Part shown: positions 1 to 5,052 of the stretch, one piece after another | Layout: each line of letters begins with the position of its first letter | Numbering within the stretch: the first letter of the stretch is position 1 | From: Methanosarcinales archaeon | GTDB lineage: Archaea; Halobacteriota; Methanosarcinia; Methanosarcinales; Methanogasteraceae | Assembly (NCBI GenBank): GCA_030594905.1 | Contig: JAUVEF010000085.1 | Coordinates: forward strand, 1 to 5,644 | Reading direction: 5' to 3' | Length of the DNA: 5,644 nt | The notes under the pieces: model-generated | The model's database searches: none | The model's input: only the letters and a program-made list of their open reading frames with translations | Told to the model about the DNA's origin: nothing | Position numbers and translations under genes: made by a program

Positions 1-454
1 GGTGGTCTCGCAGATCTTAACTGAGCTTGACGGACTCGAGGAACTGCGCGATGTGGTCGTGATCGCTGCTACCAACCGCGTTGACCTGATCGACCCTGCA
101 CTGCTCCGGGCAGGAAGGATCGATCGCCTCGTCCACATACCGATGCCAGATAAGGGGGCACGATTAAGGATATTTGAGATCCAACTCGCGGGAAAACCGC
201 TCTCTGACGACGTGTCAGCATCCTGGCTCACCGATGCGACCGACGGGTACTCAGGCGCCGACATTCACACCGTATGCCGGGAGGCTGCCATACTTGCGCT
301 GCGAGAGGTGATGTCAGGGCTGGGCAGGGACGACTCTGATGCGGATGTGAAAGCACTCGTAAGCAGTGTCCGGATCACGAGGGGGCACTTTGAGCGGGCG
401 ATTGAGTATGTGCGATCTGCGCAGAGCCGGACCACGCCGGAAAGTCGTGAGTGA
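1..454 (+). CDS. cdc48: Cdc48/VAT-family AAA+ ATPase, C-terminal part (5' end outside window)
   Basis: This is the 3' end of a gene for an AAA+ ATPase of the Cdc48/p97/VAT family, hexameric cytoplasmic unfoldases that pull apart proteins and feed them to the archaeal proteasome. The frame is open from the first bases, and the GTG at 2 is an internal valine, not a start. Visible residues begin just after where Walker B should be: VVSQILTELDG, then sensor 1 in VVVIAATNR (about residues 18-26 of the fragment), the second region of homology DPALLRAGRIDR with the two arginine fingers R36 and R39, and the sensor 2/helical region GYSGADIHTVCREAA (82-96). The match is best to the last (D2) AAA domain. 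The usual LLRPGR has Ala in place of Pro. The tail ends TTPESRE, with no proteasome-binding HbYX motif. Whether the full protein has two AAA domains cannot be seen. It converges on the marker 14 gene, 152 bases away. Confidence 0.95.
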   Translation, partial: VVSQILTELDGLEELRDVVVIAATNRVDLIDPALLRAGRIDRLVHIPMPDKGARLRIFEIQLAGKPLSDDVSASWLTDATDGYSGADIHTVCREAAILALREVMSGLGRDDSDADVKALVSSVRITRGHFERAIEYVRSAQSRTTPESRE

Positions 455-606
455 ATGGCTGCATCGTGTCTGCGGGGGTGTTTTGGTTATGGCTGCCTTT
501 ACCTGACCGAAATGTCCAGATTATGGAATTGCATTAACCCCATCCCCTGACATCCATACTTATCCGTGACCGTCAGGATAACAATCATCTTTCACTCTGC
601 TATACT

Positions 607-2082
607 CTACCCCGAGTTCTGAAGCGCCATCCTCCCCGCGAGCACGCAACCACCGCCGCGGTTTCCGCCGATCGGGTTTTTTGGCACGCCAAGCGAGTTC
701 ATGCACCGCGCCATCACAGCAGCGCCTCGTGCGAGACCATCGTCCACAAAGACGACCTGACTCTCAGGATCCTCAAAAAATCCCATCTTAATGATCCGGT
801 CAAGTATCAAGGCGGGCTTGTTTCCTGTGATTCCGGCTCTGCCTGTGATTCCGATGGCAGTCTCCTTTGTGACACAACCGGCATCGATTGCTGTTTTTAC
901 CAGTCGCTCCACAGAGATCGCAGCGATTGGATCCATCGCGGCTGCGATCATCTTGATCCCATCGCTCTCATAAATCTTCTTCCCGATCTTTGCAAGCGCT
1001 GGCAGGTCGCTTCCGTCCTTACCGACGTCACATCCGATCAGGACTACACCGATCGTCTTTGCCGCTGCTGCATCCACCGGAACGCTACCGTACCGATCCC
1101 TACCCTCGGGGACGACCTCAATTGTGATATGCTTATGCACCTCTTCCGCGTACTTCTCTGCCTGCTTTGCCCTCTTGCCGCTTGCTGAGGTCTTCTCCTT
1201 GAAGATGTCGAGAGCGGTTCCGGTTCCGGGGTCTACAAGCCCGGTTCCCTGCACGATCACGTCCGATATTGCTCCGGCAAGCCCGCAGAAGTTCCCGATC
1301 GTCTTTGCATACGGGGTCTCGCTGTTTGTTATCCTGCCATCAAGCGTCGTTCCGAAGTCAAGCGACAGACAAGGGTTCCTGAAGTCAACATCCGCCCATT
1401 TCGCACCTTCCTTGATGCCTGCCGTCGCAAGCTCGCCCTCCATCTCGTTTGCGACGATCTCAACACCGGTTGCACCAGTCGGCGGCAGCACACCTGCGAC
1501 AGCGCCAAGGAATGCAACCTTCTCGATCAAGCTGTGTTTCTTGAACTGCTCGGGGACGGTGTCGATCCCCATCGCCGGAGTCATGTGCTTTGGTGACACT
1601 CCCGCTTTCAGGCAGCCGTCAGCTAGTGCAAGGACGAAATTTCCAACCTCGTCAGGCGATGCAAAACCCGCGACAACGCCGGTTGATCGTACCACGAAAT
1701 GAAGATTCGTATCGATATCGATGTTCGCCTCATTTAGGCAGTCCACGATCGTCTCGGAAACCAGTTCTGATACCGACTCGCGGGTGAATGGAACTCCGGT
1801 AAGCGTCCTTCCGAAGACCTCCTCCCCAACCTTTGGCGGGCGCACGTCCCGCGTCATCCGCACAGTCTTGTTCACATGCTGCGCCATGCCGGTGCTCATG
1901 TTGGTTGCTGTTAATATGCACTTGGTCGTGGTATTCCCAACCTCGACTGATGCGGCGAGGTAATAATCCTCAATCTCCTTCTTGTAAATCGACATCGGGT
2001 CAGGTTTTATGCGTACCACGTCTATCGGATCGCTCTTCGCGATCCTCGGTTTTGGTCCAAGTATCTTATCAAAAAATCCCAT
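607..2082 (-). CDS. mmp14: Methanogenesis marker protein 14 (ASKHA-fold-like, function unknown)
   Basis: A 491-residue protein that I recognise as methanogenesis marker protein 14, a family tied to methanogens and their methane-oxidising relatives; its biochemical role is not established. The sequence looks like a member of the actin/Hsp70/sugar kinase (ASKHA) fold: a phosphate-1-like strand-turn VEVGNTTTKCIL near residues 46-57, and a second one, LSLDFGTTLDGRIT, near 239-252. Reductive activators of corrinoid proteins share this fold, so an ATP-dependent activation role is possible but is inference. Other conserved-looking blocks are GITGRAGITG, FVDDGLARGAAVMARCMN and the C-terminal GGNRGGGCVL. 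There is no signal peptide or membrane segment. The ATG at 2082 is chosen because AGAGGTG lies 7 bases upstream (2096-2090). The gene follows the DHH phosphoesterase gene by 21 bases and is probably co-transcribed with it. Long plus-strand ORFs inside this span are antisense shadows. Confidence 0.9.
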   Translation of the reverse strand: MGFFDKILGPKPRIAKSDPIDVVRIKPDPMSIYKKEIEDYYLAASVEVGNTTTKCILTATNMSTGMAQHVNKTVRMTRDVRPPKVGEEVFGRTLTGVPFTRESVSELVSETIVDCLNEANIDIDTNLHFVVRSTGVVAGFASPDEVGNFVLALADGCLKAGVSPKHMTPAMGIDTVPEQFKKHSLIEKVAFLGAVAGVLPPTGATGVEIVANEMEGELATAGIKEGAKWADVDFRNPCLSLDFGTTLDGRITNSETPYAKTIGNFCGLAGAISDVIVQGTGLVDPGTGTALDIFKEKTSASGKRAKQAEKYAEEVHKHITIEVVPEGRDRYGSVPVDAAAAKTIGVVLIGCDVGKDGSDLPALAKIGKKIYESDGIKMIAAAMDPIAAISVERLVKTAIDAGCVTKETAIGITGRAGITGNKPALILDRIIKMGFFEDPESQVVFVDDGLARGAAVMARCMNSLGVPKNPIGGNRGGGCVLAGRMALQNSG

Positions 2083-2089
2083 ATTCGCA

Positions 2090-2096
2090 CACCTCT
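2090..2096 (-). promoter_or_regulatory. Ribosome binding site of the marker 14 gene
   Basis: AGAGGTG on the minus strand ends 7 bases before the ATG at 2082. It lies inside the 21-base gap after the DHH gene stop, which fixes the start and supports translation from a shared mRNA. Confidence 0.75.
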
Positions 2097-2103
2097 GAAT
2101 TGT

Positions 2104-3135
2104 TTATTGCAGTGGTTCTCGCGTTCTGCCACCGCGAACTGGATAATCCCTGCTTGTTCCCTTTAGAATCCGCATAGACTCCTCGACACATCCTGCGAGC
2201 ACAACCTCTGCATCGCCGGACACCTCCATCCCAGCAGCTCCCGCATGTCCGCCACCTGAGCCATTGTGCTCGATGCCGATGTCACGCAGCAGCACCCCAA
2301 GATTAACGCCACACCGGACCGCGTCCCGGTTCGCACGCCCGCTCACCTTCAGGACATCGTCCTGCACTGTCCCCACGAATGAGACGTCAGCACCGATGCC
2401 AGTCAGCGACGTGGCAGCAGACGCACCGAACGACTCTGCCTCTGATGCGGCAACGACCCAGTCGTCAACCGTCCTGATATTTGCCCTGTTTGCAGCTTCA
2501 AGCACCGCAAGCCGCATCGAGAGTTCCTGCGGCGTGCCCGCAAGCAGGTCCATCGCCTCGCTGTAGCTGACCCCGCTCTGCTCGATTAAGTATGCGATCG
2601 CCTGAAACGAGCCTGACGAGGCGTGCTTGAAGTGCCCGGTGTCTGTAACGATCCCGATCATAAGGGCTACGGCAGTCCGCTCCATGATCGGGGCGCCCAT
2701 GCACCTCATAATATCGACAATGATCTCTGCGTTTGAATCGGTGTTTTTGTGCAGGTAGAAAGATGCGTCATTAAGCAACTGCGAGACCGAGTGGTGGTCA
2801 ATCACGCCATAGTCGCCAAGCATAATGTTGTTTAGCTGTGACCTGGTCGATGTGTCCACAACCACCGTGAAATCATAGTCAGCAGGGTCTGGCGTATACA
2901 CGGCATTGATATCAAGCTCCTCGACCATAATGGCAGCCACCCTGTTGCATCGATCGACGACGCCGACTGTGCCGCCGAAAACCTCGGCAAGCGCAAACGT
3001 GCTCGATATCGCGTCAGGGTCTGCGTTGCGGTGACCGAGAAACAGGACGTTTTGGTAGTCGAGCAATCGGTCATAGAGCGCGGCCTCGTCGACGCTTGTG
3101 GCGCTGTCTGTGACGTTGTTCGTATTGCAGTTCAT
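2104..3135 (-). CDS. DHH/DHHA1-family phosphoesterase (NrnA/RecJ-like)
   Basis: A 343-residue soluble protein of the DHH superfamily, Mn2+-dependent phosphoesterases that include nanoRNases, pAp phosphatases, cyclic dinucleotide phosphodiesterases and RecJ-type exonucleases. All expected motifs are present and intact: motif I GHRNADPDA (residues 34-42), motif II VVVDTS (91-96), the signature DHHS (113-116), motif IV DTGHF (164-168), and the DHHA1 substrate-binding glycine motif GSGGGHAGAAG (291-301). Length fits the compact NrnA-like group, not the longer RecJ. I see no CBS, TrkA or membrane domain, so it is the stand-alone form. The exact substrate cannot be set from sequence; short RNA oligonucleotides or dinucleotides are the likeliest by family. 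The first 20 residues precede the domain and are variable in character. No Shine-Dalgarno is visible before the ATG, in contrast to every other gene here. It is the first gene of a likely operon with the marker 14 gene. Confidence 0.9.
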   Translation of the reverse strand: MNCNTNNVTDSATSVDEAALYDRLLDYQNVLFLGHRNADPDAISSTFALAEVFGGTVGVVDRCNRVAAIMVEELDINAVYTPDPADYDFTVVVDTSTRSQLNNIMLGDYGVIDHHSVSQLLNDASFYLHKNTDSNAEIIVDIMRCMGAPIMERTAVALMIGIVTDTGHFKHASSGSFQAIAYLIEQSGVSYSEAMDLLAGTPQELSMRLAVLEAANRANIRTVDDWVVAASEAESFGASAATSLTGIGADVSFVGTVQDDVLKVSGRANRDAVRCGVNLGVLLRDIGIEHNGSGGGHAGAAGMEVSGDAEVVLAGCVEESMRILKGTSRDYPVRGGRTREPLQ

Positions 3136-3155
3136 AATTAATCAGATGCGGTCAG

Positions 3156-3167
3156 GGTTCAAAAGGG
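3156..3167 (-). promoter_or_regulatory. Weak TATA-like element for the DHH/marker 14 operon
   Basis: On the minus strand CCCTTTTGAACC lies about 26 bases upstream of the ATG at 3135. That is the spacing expected if transcription begins at or next to the start codon, which would fit the missing ribosome-binding site (a leaderless mRNA). The element is a poor match to a TATA box, so this is tentative. Confidence 0.3.
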
Positions 3168-3188
3168 TACGGCTCCATCTTGCACCTA

Positions 3189-3237
3189 TCCGGCACCAGA
3201 AGACCTAATCGGTGGCGTGAAGCAGCGTCGTGCCGGA
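3189..3237. repeat. Inverted repeat in the methyltransferase-DHH gap
   Basis: TCCGGCAC (3189-3196) and GTGCCGGA (3230-3237) are perfect 8-base inverted copies separated by 33 bases. They lie between the methyltransferase stop and the DHH start, both on the minus strand. No T-tract follows on the minus strand, so it is not a classical terminator. It could be a transcript 3' structure or an operator. Nothing else is evident in this 126-base gap. Confidence 0.4.
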
Positions 3238-3261
3238 AAACCGCAACACCACGGCGCAATT

Positions 3262-4008
3262 CTACTTTTCCCCAAGCGCCATGAAGAGCGAGGGGTTGTT
3301 TGCAACTTTATACGATAAAGATGTGTTTTTATTTTCAAATTCCCTGAGTTTTTCGAGATTATTTACTGATACATTCTTAAGTCCCGCCCCTGCAAACAAA
3401 TTGACAACGTCACCCGGTGTGCTCCCATTAAAAAAAGGCAATTGATCCTTTATGCGGGCATAATACCCCATGAATGTAAACGGATTCTTTTTTTCAGTTA
3501 CAAAAGCGATTATGCTGCCAAAAAGTCTTCGCAAACGCATACTTGCCGTAGAATCGTACCAGCTTCCGTCGATGAGCAGAATCTTGCCGCCCGACTTTAC
3601 AACGCGGCGCCACTCGTCAACGGCACGCCCGGGATTTGGCATTGTCCAGAGGAGATATCTGTTTATCACGATGTCGAACGTTTCATCTTCAAAAGGCAAG
3701 TTTTCCGCATCGCCGTGCATAAGACTGAGAGTTAAATTCAGTTTACTGGCGTTATTCCGGGATTTCTCAAGCATGTGTTTGGATATGTCTATCCCGGTTA
3801 CGTTATGCCCCATTTCTGCAAAAATCAGAGCCAGAAACCCGGTGCCAGTCCCGACATCCAGGATATTGAGATTACTATCTGCCCTGATCGCATCATTCAG
3901 CACGGTCTTCCAGAAGCGTTTTGCCTCGATCTGCGATTTATACACTGTTTCATCATACGTCTGACTCCTCTGGTCCCAGTATGCCCGGACAGTATTCTTT
4001 GTATTCAT
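3262..4008 (-). CDS. Class I SAM-dependent methyltransferase (Methyltransf_11/25 type)
   Basis: A 248-residue soluble protein with a complete Rossmann-fold methyltransferase core. It has the N-terminal pattern AYWDQRSQTYDETVY (9-23), motif I ILDVGTGTGFLAL binding S-adenosylmethionine (49-61), the acidic residue of strand 2 in GIDIS (72-76), motif II with GDAENLPFEDETFDIVINR (99-117) followed by YLLWTMPNPGRA, and motif III GGKILLIDGSW (140-150). The layout is that of the UbiE/small-molecule methyltransferase group; the C-terminal third is variable and gives no clue to substrate, so I assign none. The ATG at 4008 is preferred over an in-frame TTG at 4014 because AAGGTG is well placed for the ATG and would abut the TTG. 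The gene is visibly AT-richer than the neighbouring DHH and marker 14 genes, with many A/T-ending codons and AT-rich flanks, which suggests later acquisition. It has its own promoter and no partner gene in the window. Confidence 0.9.
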   Translation of the reverse strand: MNTKNTVRAYWDQRSQTYDETVYKSQIEAKRFWKTVLNDAIRADSNLNILDVGTGTGFLALIFAEMGHNVTGIDISKHMLEKSRNNASKLNLTLSLMHGDAENLPFEDETFDIVINRYLLWTMPNPGRAVDEWRRVVKSGGKILLIDGSWYDSTASMRLRRLFGSIIAFVTEKKNPFTFMGYYARIKDQLPFFNGSTPGDVVNLFAGAGLKNVSVNNLEKLREFENKNTSLSYKVANNPSLFMALGEK

Positions 4009-4015
4009 TAGCAAA

Positions 4016-4021
4016 CACCTT
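4016..4021 (-). promoter_or_regulatory. Ribosome binding site deciding the methyltransferase start
   Basis: AAGGTG on the minus strand (4021-4016) leaves 7 bases before the ATG at 4008. The alternative TTG at 4014 would be only one base away, too close for use. Confidence 0.7.
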
Positions 4022-4075
4022 TTTTATTTTGATACCACGTACTTTATTACTGTATACTGTTATGAGTGCGTGTTA

Positions 4076-4096
4076 CAATATACTTAAAACTTTCGA
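4076..4096 (-). promoter_or_regulatory. BRE/TATA promoter of the methyltransferase gene
   Basis: Reading the minus strand, TCGAAA (BRE-like, 4096-4091) is followed directly by GTTTTAAGTATATT (4090-4077), a reasonable archaeal TATA box. Transcription would begin near 4060, giving a leader of about 50 bases that contains the AAGGTG site. A tandem TACTGTA/TACTGTT heptamer pair (4048-4061) covers the predicted start. Confidence 0.5.
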
Positions 4097-4113
4097 TTTG
4101 GTGGTGGCTAATG

Positions 4114-4121
4114 TTTTTATA
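4114..4121 (+). promoter_or_regulatory. TATA-like element facing the 36-codon ORF
   Basis: TTTTTATA on the plus strand lies about 25 bases from the oppositely oriented methyltransferase TATA box. A start near 4145 would give a leader of about 40 bases including the strong AGAGGAGG site. There is no clear purine-rich BRE, so support is moderate. Confidence 0.4.
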
Positions 4122-4170
4122 CCACTACGTAAGTGTAATTTGAAACTTTTGCAGTTCAGAGCGTCATTTC

Positions 4171-4178
4171 AGAGGAGG
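4171..4178 (+). promoter_or_regulatory. Strong Shine-Dalgarno site for the 36-codon ORF
   Basis: AGAGGAGG is the best ribosome-binding match in the plus-strand spacer, with 9 bases to the ATG at 4188. Its strength in otherwise AT-rich sequence is the main reason to take the small ORF seriously. Confidence 0.55.
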
Positions 4179-4187
4179 ATATTTTCA

Positions 4188-4298
4188 ATGGGGCACGATT
4201 TCATCACGAATTATCACGTTTGGACGAATGAAACGAATCTGTATGGCAATAGCTACCCGATTTATATCCTTTGCGTCATTCGTCCGATTCTTGTTTAA
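4188..4298 (+). CDS. Possible 36-residue small protein, unrecognised
   Basis: I do not recognise this product. The ORF runs from an ATG preceded by AGAGGAGG and a TATA-like box to a TAA. The first half is polar (MGHDFITNYHVWTNETN) with many Asn, Thr and aromatic residues; the second half turns hydrophobic (YPIYILCVIRPILV) and could insert into or lie on a membrane, although it is shorter than a typical transmembrane helix. The frame is also open upstream of the ATG, back into the antisense of the methyltransferase, but the ribosome site points to 4188. Within it, GGACGAATGA (4222-4231) and TCATTCGTCC (4276-4285) form a perfect 10-base inverted repeat with a 44-base loop, so the transcript could instead be a structured RNA. 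There is no neighbour to suggest a role. Expression signals are good, homology unknown. Confidence 0.4.
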   Translation: MGHDFITNYHVWTNETNLYGNSYPIYILCVIRPILV

Positions 4299-4363
4299 GA
4301 CCTGCACACACATTCGCCGAAGTTACCACTAAATCTATTAGGCTATCCATACACCACTGGAAA

Positions 4364-4741
4364 TTACAAAAAATGTATGTGCTTAGCGGAGCTAAAAAAA
4401 CCACGAGATTGACACAAGAAGATGGCGGTCATTCTTGCGGAAATCGGCGTAATCATGTGGTTGACTAAACACGCACAATTCGGAGGACCGCAAGGGACAC
4501 CAGAGTACGCAAGGGAGGGTAAAGTGAAAGATAATAACTCTCTGTGATCGTACGTGCGCCCTGCGGTTTGATCTTCCTTGCCGTGACCGGGATCATCCGG
4601 AAGACCCCGGGGAACGCGTGCGTACATGCGGGTAGCCAGAGAGCCGATTTTTGCGATTCCCGACATGTCACACACAGGTTTTGTTTGCGTGATCACAATC
4701 CTTTCGAAATATCTGTTTTTTCCGAAAGATTTTTCGATCAT
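4364..4741 (-). CDS. Questionable 125-residue ORF with a perfect Shine-Dalgarno
   Basis: I do not recognise the product. The ATG at 4741 is preceded by GGAGGT (4752-4747) with 5 bases of spacing, and the TATATAAA read on this strand from the shared TATA box at 4790-4797 would place a start near 4768. The first 60-65 codons have the ordinary Ile-ATC, Gly-GGC, Arg-CGC style of the resident genes and encode a basic stretch (MIEKSFGKNRYFERIVITQ, then SLATRMYARVPRGL). The last half crosses the decayed repeat and the possible transposase scrap, and its translation (LPSLAYSGVPCGPP) is what such repeats give. The best case is a small gene whose 3' end was replaced by inserted sequence; the plain alternative is a chance ORF. 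Confidence 0.3.
   Translation of the reverse strand: MIEKSFGKNRYFERIVITQTKPVCDMSGIAKIGSLATRMYARVPRGLPDDPGHGKEDQTAGRTYDHRELLSFTLPSLAYSGVPCGPPNCACLVNHMITPISARMTAIFLCQSRGFFSSAKHIHFL
4413..4480 (+). pseudogene. Possible fragment of an IS110-family transposase
   Basis: In the frame of the ATG at 4422 the translation reads HKKMAVILAEIGVIMWL followed by TKHAQF. This resembles the Transposase_20 region of IS110/IS1111-family transposases, which typically has a glycine-rich turn, then AxxILAEIGxDM, an Arg-Phe pair and a conserved HLxSWAG. Only the ILAEIG core and the His-x-x-Phe/Leu position agree, and the frame has a stop at 4410 and turns into repeat sequence after 4480. If real, it is a scrap of about 23 codons with no remaining element ends. 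The resemblance is short and from memory, so chance is a real alternative. Confidence 0.3.
4486..4567. repeat. Decayed imperfect inverted-repeat element with internal direct repeats
   Basis: The left end ACCGCAAGGG (4486-4495) and the right end CCCTGCGGT (4559-4567) are inverted copies differing by one base. Inside, CGCAAGGGA occurs twice 19 bases apart (4489-4497, 4508-4516), and the right half has CTCTCTGTG, all features of the widespread CGCAAAGGA...CTCTGTG intergenic hairpin repeats of bacteria and archaea. The centre (AAAGTGAAAGATAATAA) would be the loop. It is degraded compared with an active repeat. ORFs reading through it are not expected to be real. Confidence 0.5.
4550..4625 (+). 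other. Possible structured RNA or long hairpin
   Basis: GTACGTGCGC (4550-4559) can pair with GCGTGCGTAC (4616-4625) over 10 positions if two G-U pairs are allowed, so the match favours RNA over a DNA palindrome. Inside, TCTTCC (4572-4577) pairs with GGAAGA (4599-4604). The GC-rich segment stands out from the AT-rich sequence on both sides. No known RNA family comes to mind and no promoter is obvious just upstream. Confidence 0.25.
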
Positions 4742-4782
4742 GCCAGACCTCCAAATATTTCCTACCCTTGCGCAGACTCAGG

Positions 4783-4797
4783 CGAATCCTTTATATA
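4783..4797 (+). promoter_or_regulatory. BRE/TATA promoter of the regulator-pilin operon
   Basis: CGAATCC followed by TTTATATA (4790-4797) is the best promoter in the window. The predicted start lies near 4820, with the AAGGAG site at 4833-4838 and the ATG at 4846. No second promoter is visible in the 33-base gap before the pilin gene, so this one likely drives both. The TATA box is nearly symmetric and could also serve the minus-strand ORF starting at 4741. Confidence 0.65.
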
Positions 4798-4817
4798 CGT
4801 CATAATGGTAATGAGGT

Positions 4818-4829
4818 ATTGTAGACAAT
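4818..4829. promoter_or_regulatory. Palindromic operator candidate over the predicted transcription start
   Basis: ATTGT AG ACAAT is a perfect 5-base inverted repeat around a 2-base centre, flanked by GAG on the left and CTC on the right with a one-base offset. It lies about 26 bases after the TATA centre, where a bound dimer would block initiation. The spacing is too tight for an RNA hairpin, so a protein site is more likely. The adjacent ribbon-helix-helix-like gene is an obvious candidate binder. Confidence 0.4.
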
Positions 4830-4845
4830 CTCAAGGAGCGAGACA

Positions 4846-5040
4846 ATGACAAAAATACTGCATGTGCAAACCGTGTTGACCGGAGACGACCTCGAAGCCC
4901 TCAAGGAGAAGACGGGCGAGACGACGACCAAGGATGCGATTGCAACTGCGGTTGAGCATTATCTCAACTGCCCACACACAGATGCTGGGGACATGTGGGA
5001 AGAGAGATTGAAGAAGACGATCCAGCAACGAACCGAGTAA
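4846..5040 (+). CDS. Small ribbon-helix-helix-like protein (DUF5371-like)
   Basis: A 64-residue protein of a type I associate with methanogens (it resembles the DUF5371 family). The N-terminal KILHVQTVL (3-11) would form a short beta strand, then DDLEALKEKTGE (14-25) and TTKDAIATAVEHYL (27-40) form two helices joined by a TGE turn. This strand-helix-turn-helix order is the ribbon-helix-helix plan of small dimeric DNA-binding proteins such as the Arc/CopG group, with the 'TKDAIATAVEHYL' helix in the usual place. The C-terminal tail (about 41-64) is charged (MWEERLKKTIQQ) and may be a short helix. AAGGAG lies 7 bases before the ATG. It is the first gene of a two-gene unit with the pilin gene. 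Regulation of its own operon is inference; DNA-binding by this family has not, to my knowledge, been shown. Confidence 0.8.
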   Translation: MTKILHVQTVLTGDDLEALKEKTGETTTKDAIATAVEHYLNCPHTDAGDMWEERLKKTIQQRTE

Positions 5041-5052
5041 TTGTAACACGAT

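Larger units (their letters stand above)
4009..4845. other. Long spacer with promoters, small ORFs and decayed repeats
   Basis: These 837 bases separate the methyltransferase from the regulator/pilin unit. No ORF here has a recognisable full-length product. The left part (to about 4300) is AT-rich with two divergent promoter-like sites and a 36-codon ORF. Positions 4299-4412 show nothing I can assign. Positions 4413-4567 carry a possible transposase scrap and a decayed inverted repeat. Positions 4550-4741 are GC-rich with possible RNA structure and a minus-strand ORF. The right end is the promoter of the next gene. The mosaic composition suggests repeated insertion and decay. Confidence 0.6.

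Noticed and set aside
546..577. 6-base inverted repeat (CCTGAC/GTCAGG) between the ATPase and marker 14 genes, considered as a shared terminator
   Set aside because: The stem is short with a 20-base loop and has no T-tract on either strand; expected by chance in a 152-base gap.
1124..1702. 192-codon plus-strand ORF
   Set aside because: It lies wholly antisense to the marker 14 gene, whose conserved motifs and ribosome site are clear; the translation is low-complexity Ser/Pro/Ala with no recognisable domain.
2264..2566. 100-codon plus-strand ORF
   Set aside because: Antisense to the DHH gene across its intact DHHA1 region; no ribosome site and a Ser/Ala/Thr-rich composition typical of a shadow frame.
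3470..3964. 164-codon plus-strand ORF
   Set aside because: Antisense to the methyltransferase core motifs; no ribosome site or promoter.
4008..4014. TTG at 4014 as the methyltransferase start
   Set aside because: The AAGGTG site ends one base upstream of it, while it is ideally spaced for the ATG at 4008.
4374..4468. Short plus-strand ORF from an ATG at 4374
   Set aside because: No Shine-Dalgarno sequence, unremarkable composition, and it overlaps the better transposase-like frame.
4486..4516. Direct repeats considered as a CRISPR fragment
   Set aside because: Only two 9-base copies 19 bases apart, no regular array and no cas genes; they fit a decayed hairpin repeat.
4702..4728. CTTTCG/CGAAAG small inverted repeat before a T-run
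   Set aside because: Six base pairs with AT-rich loop inside a minus-strand ORF start region; too weak to call as terminator or operator.
4544..4849. 101-codon plus-strand ORF from a GTG
   Set aside because: It has no ribosome site, starts in the decayed repeat and reads straight through the TATA box, the palindrome and the ribosome site of the next gene.
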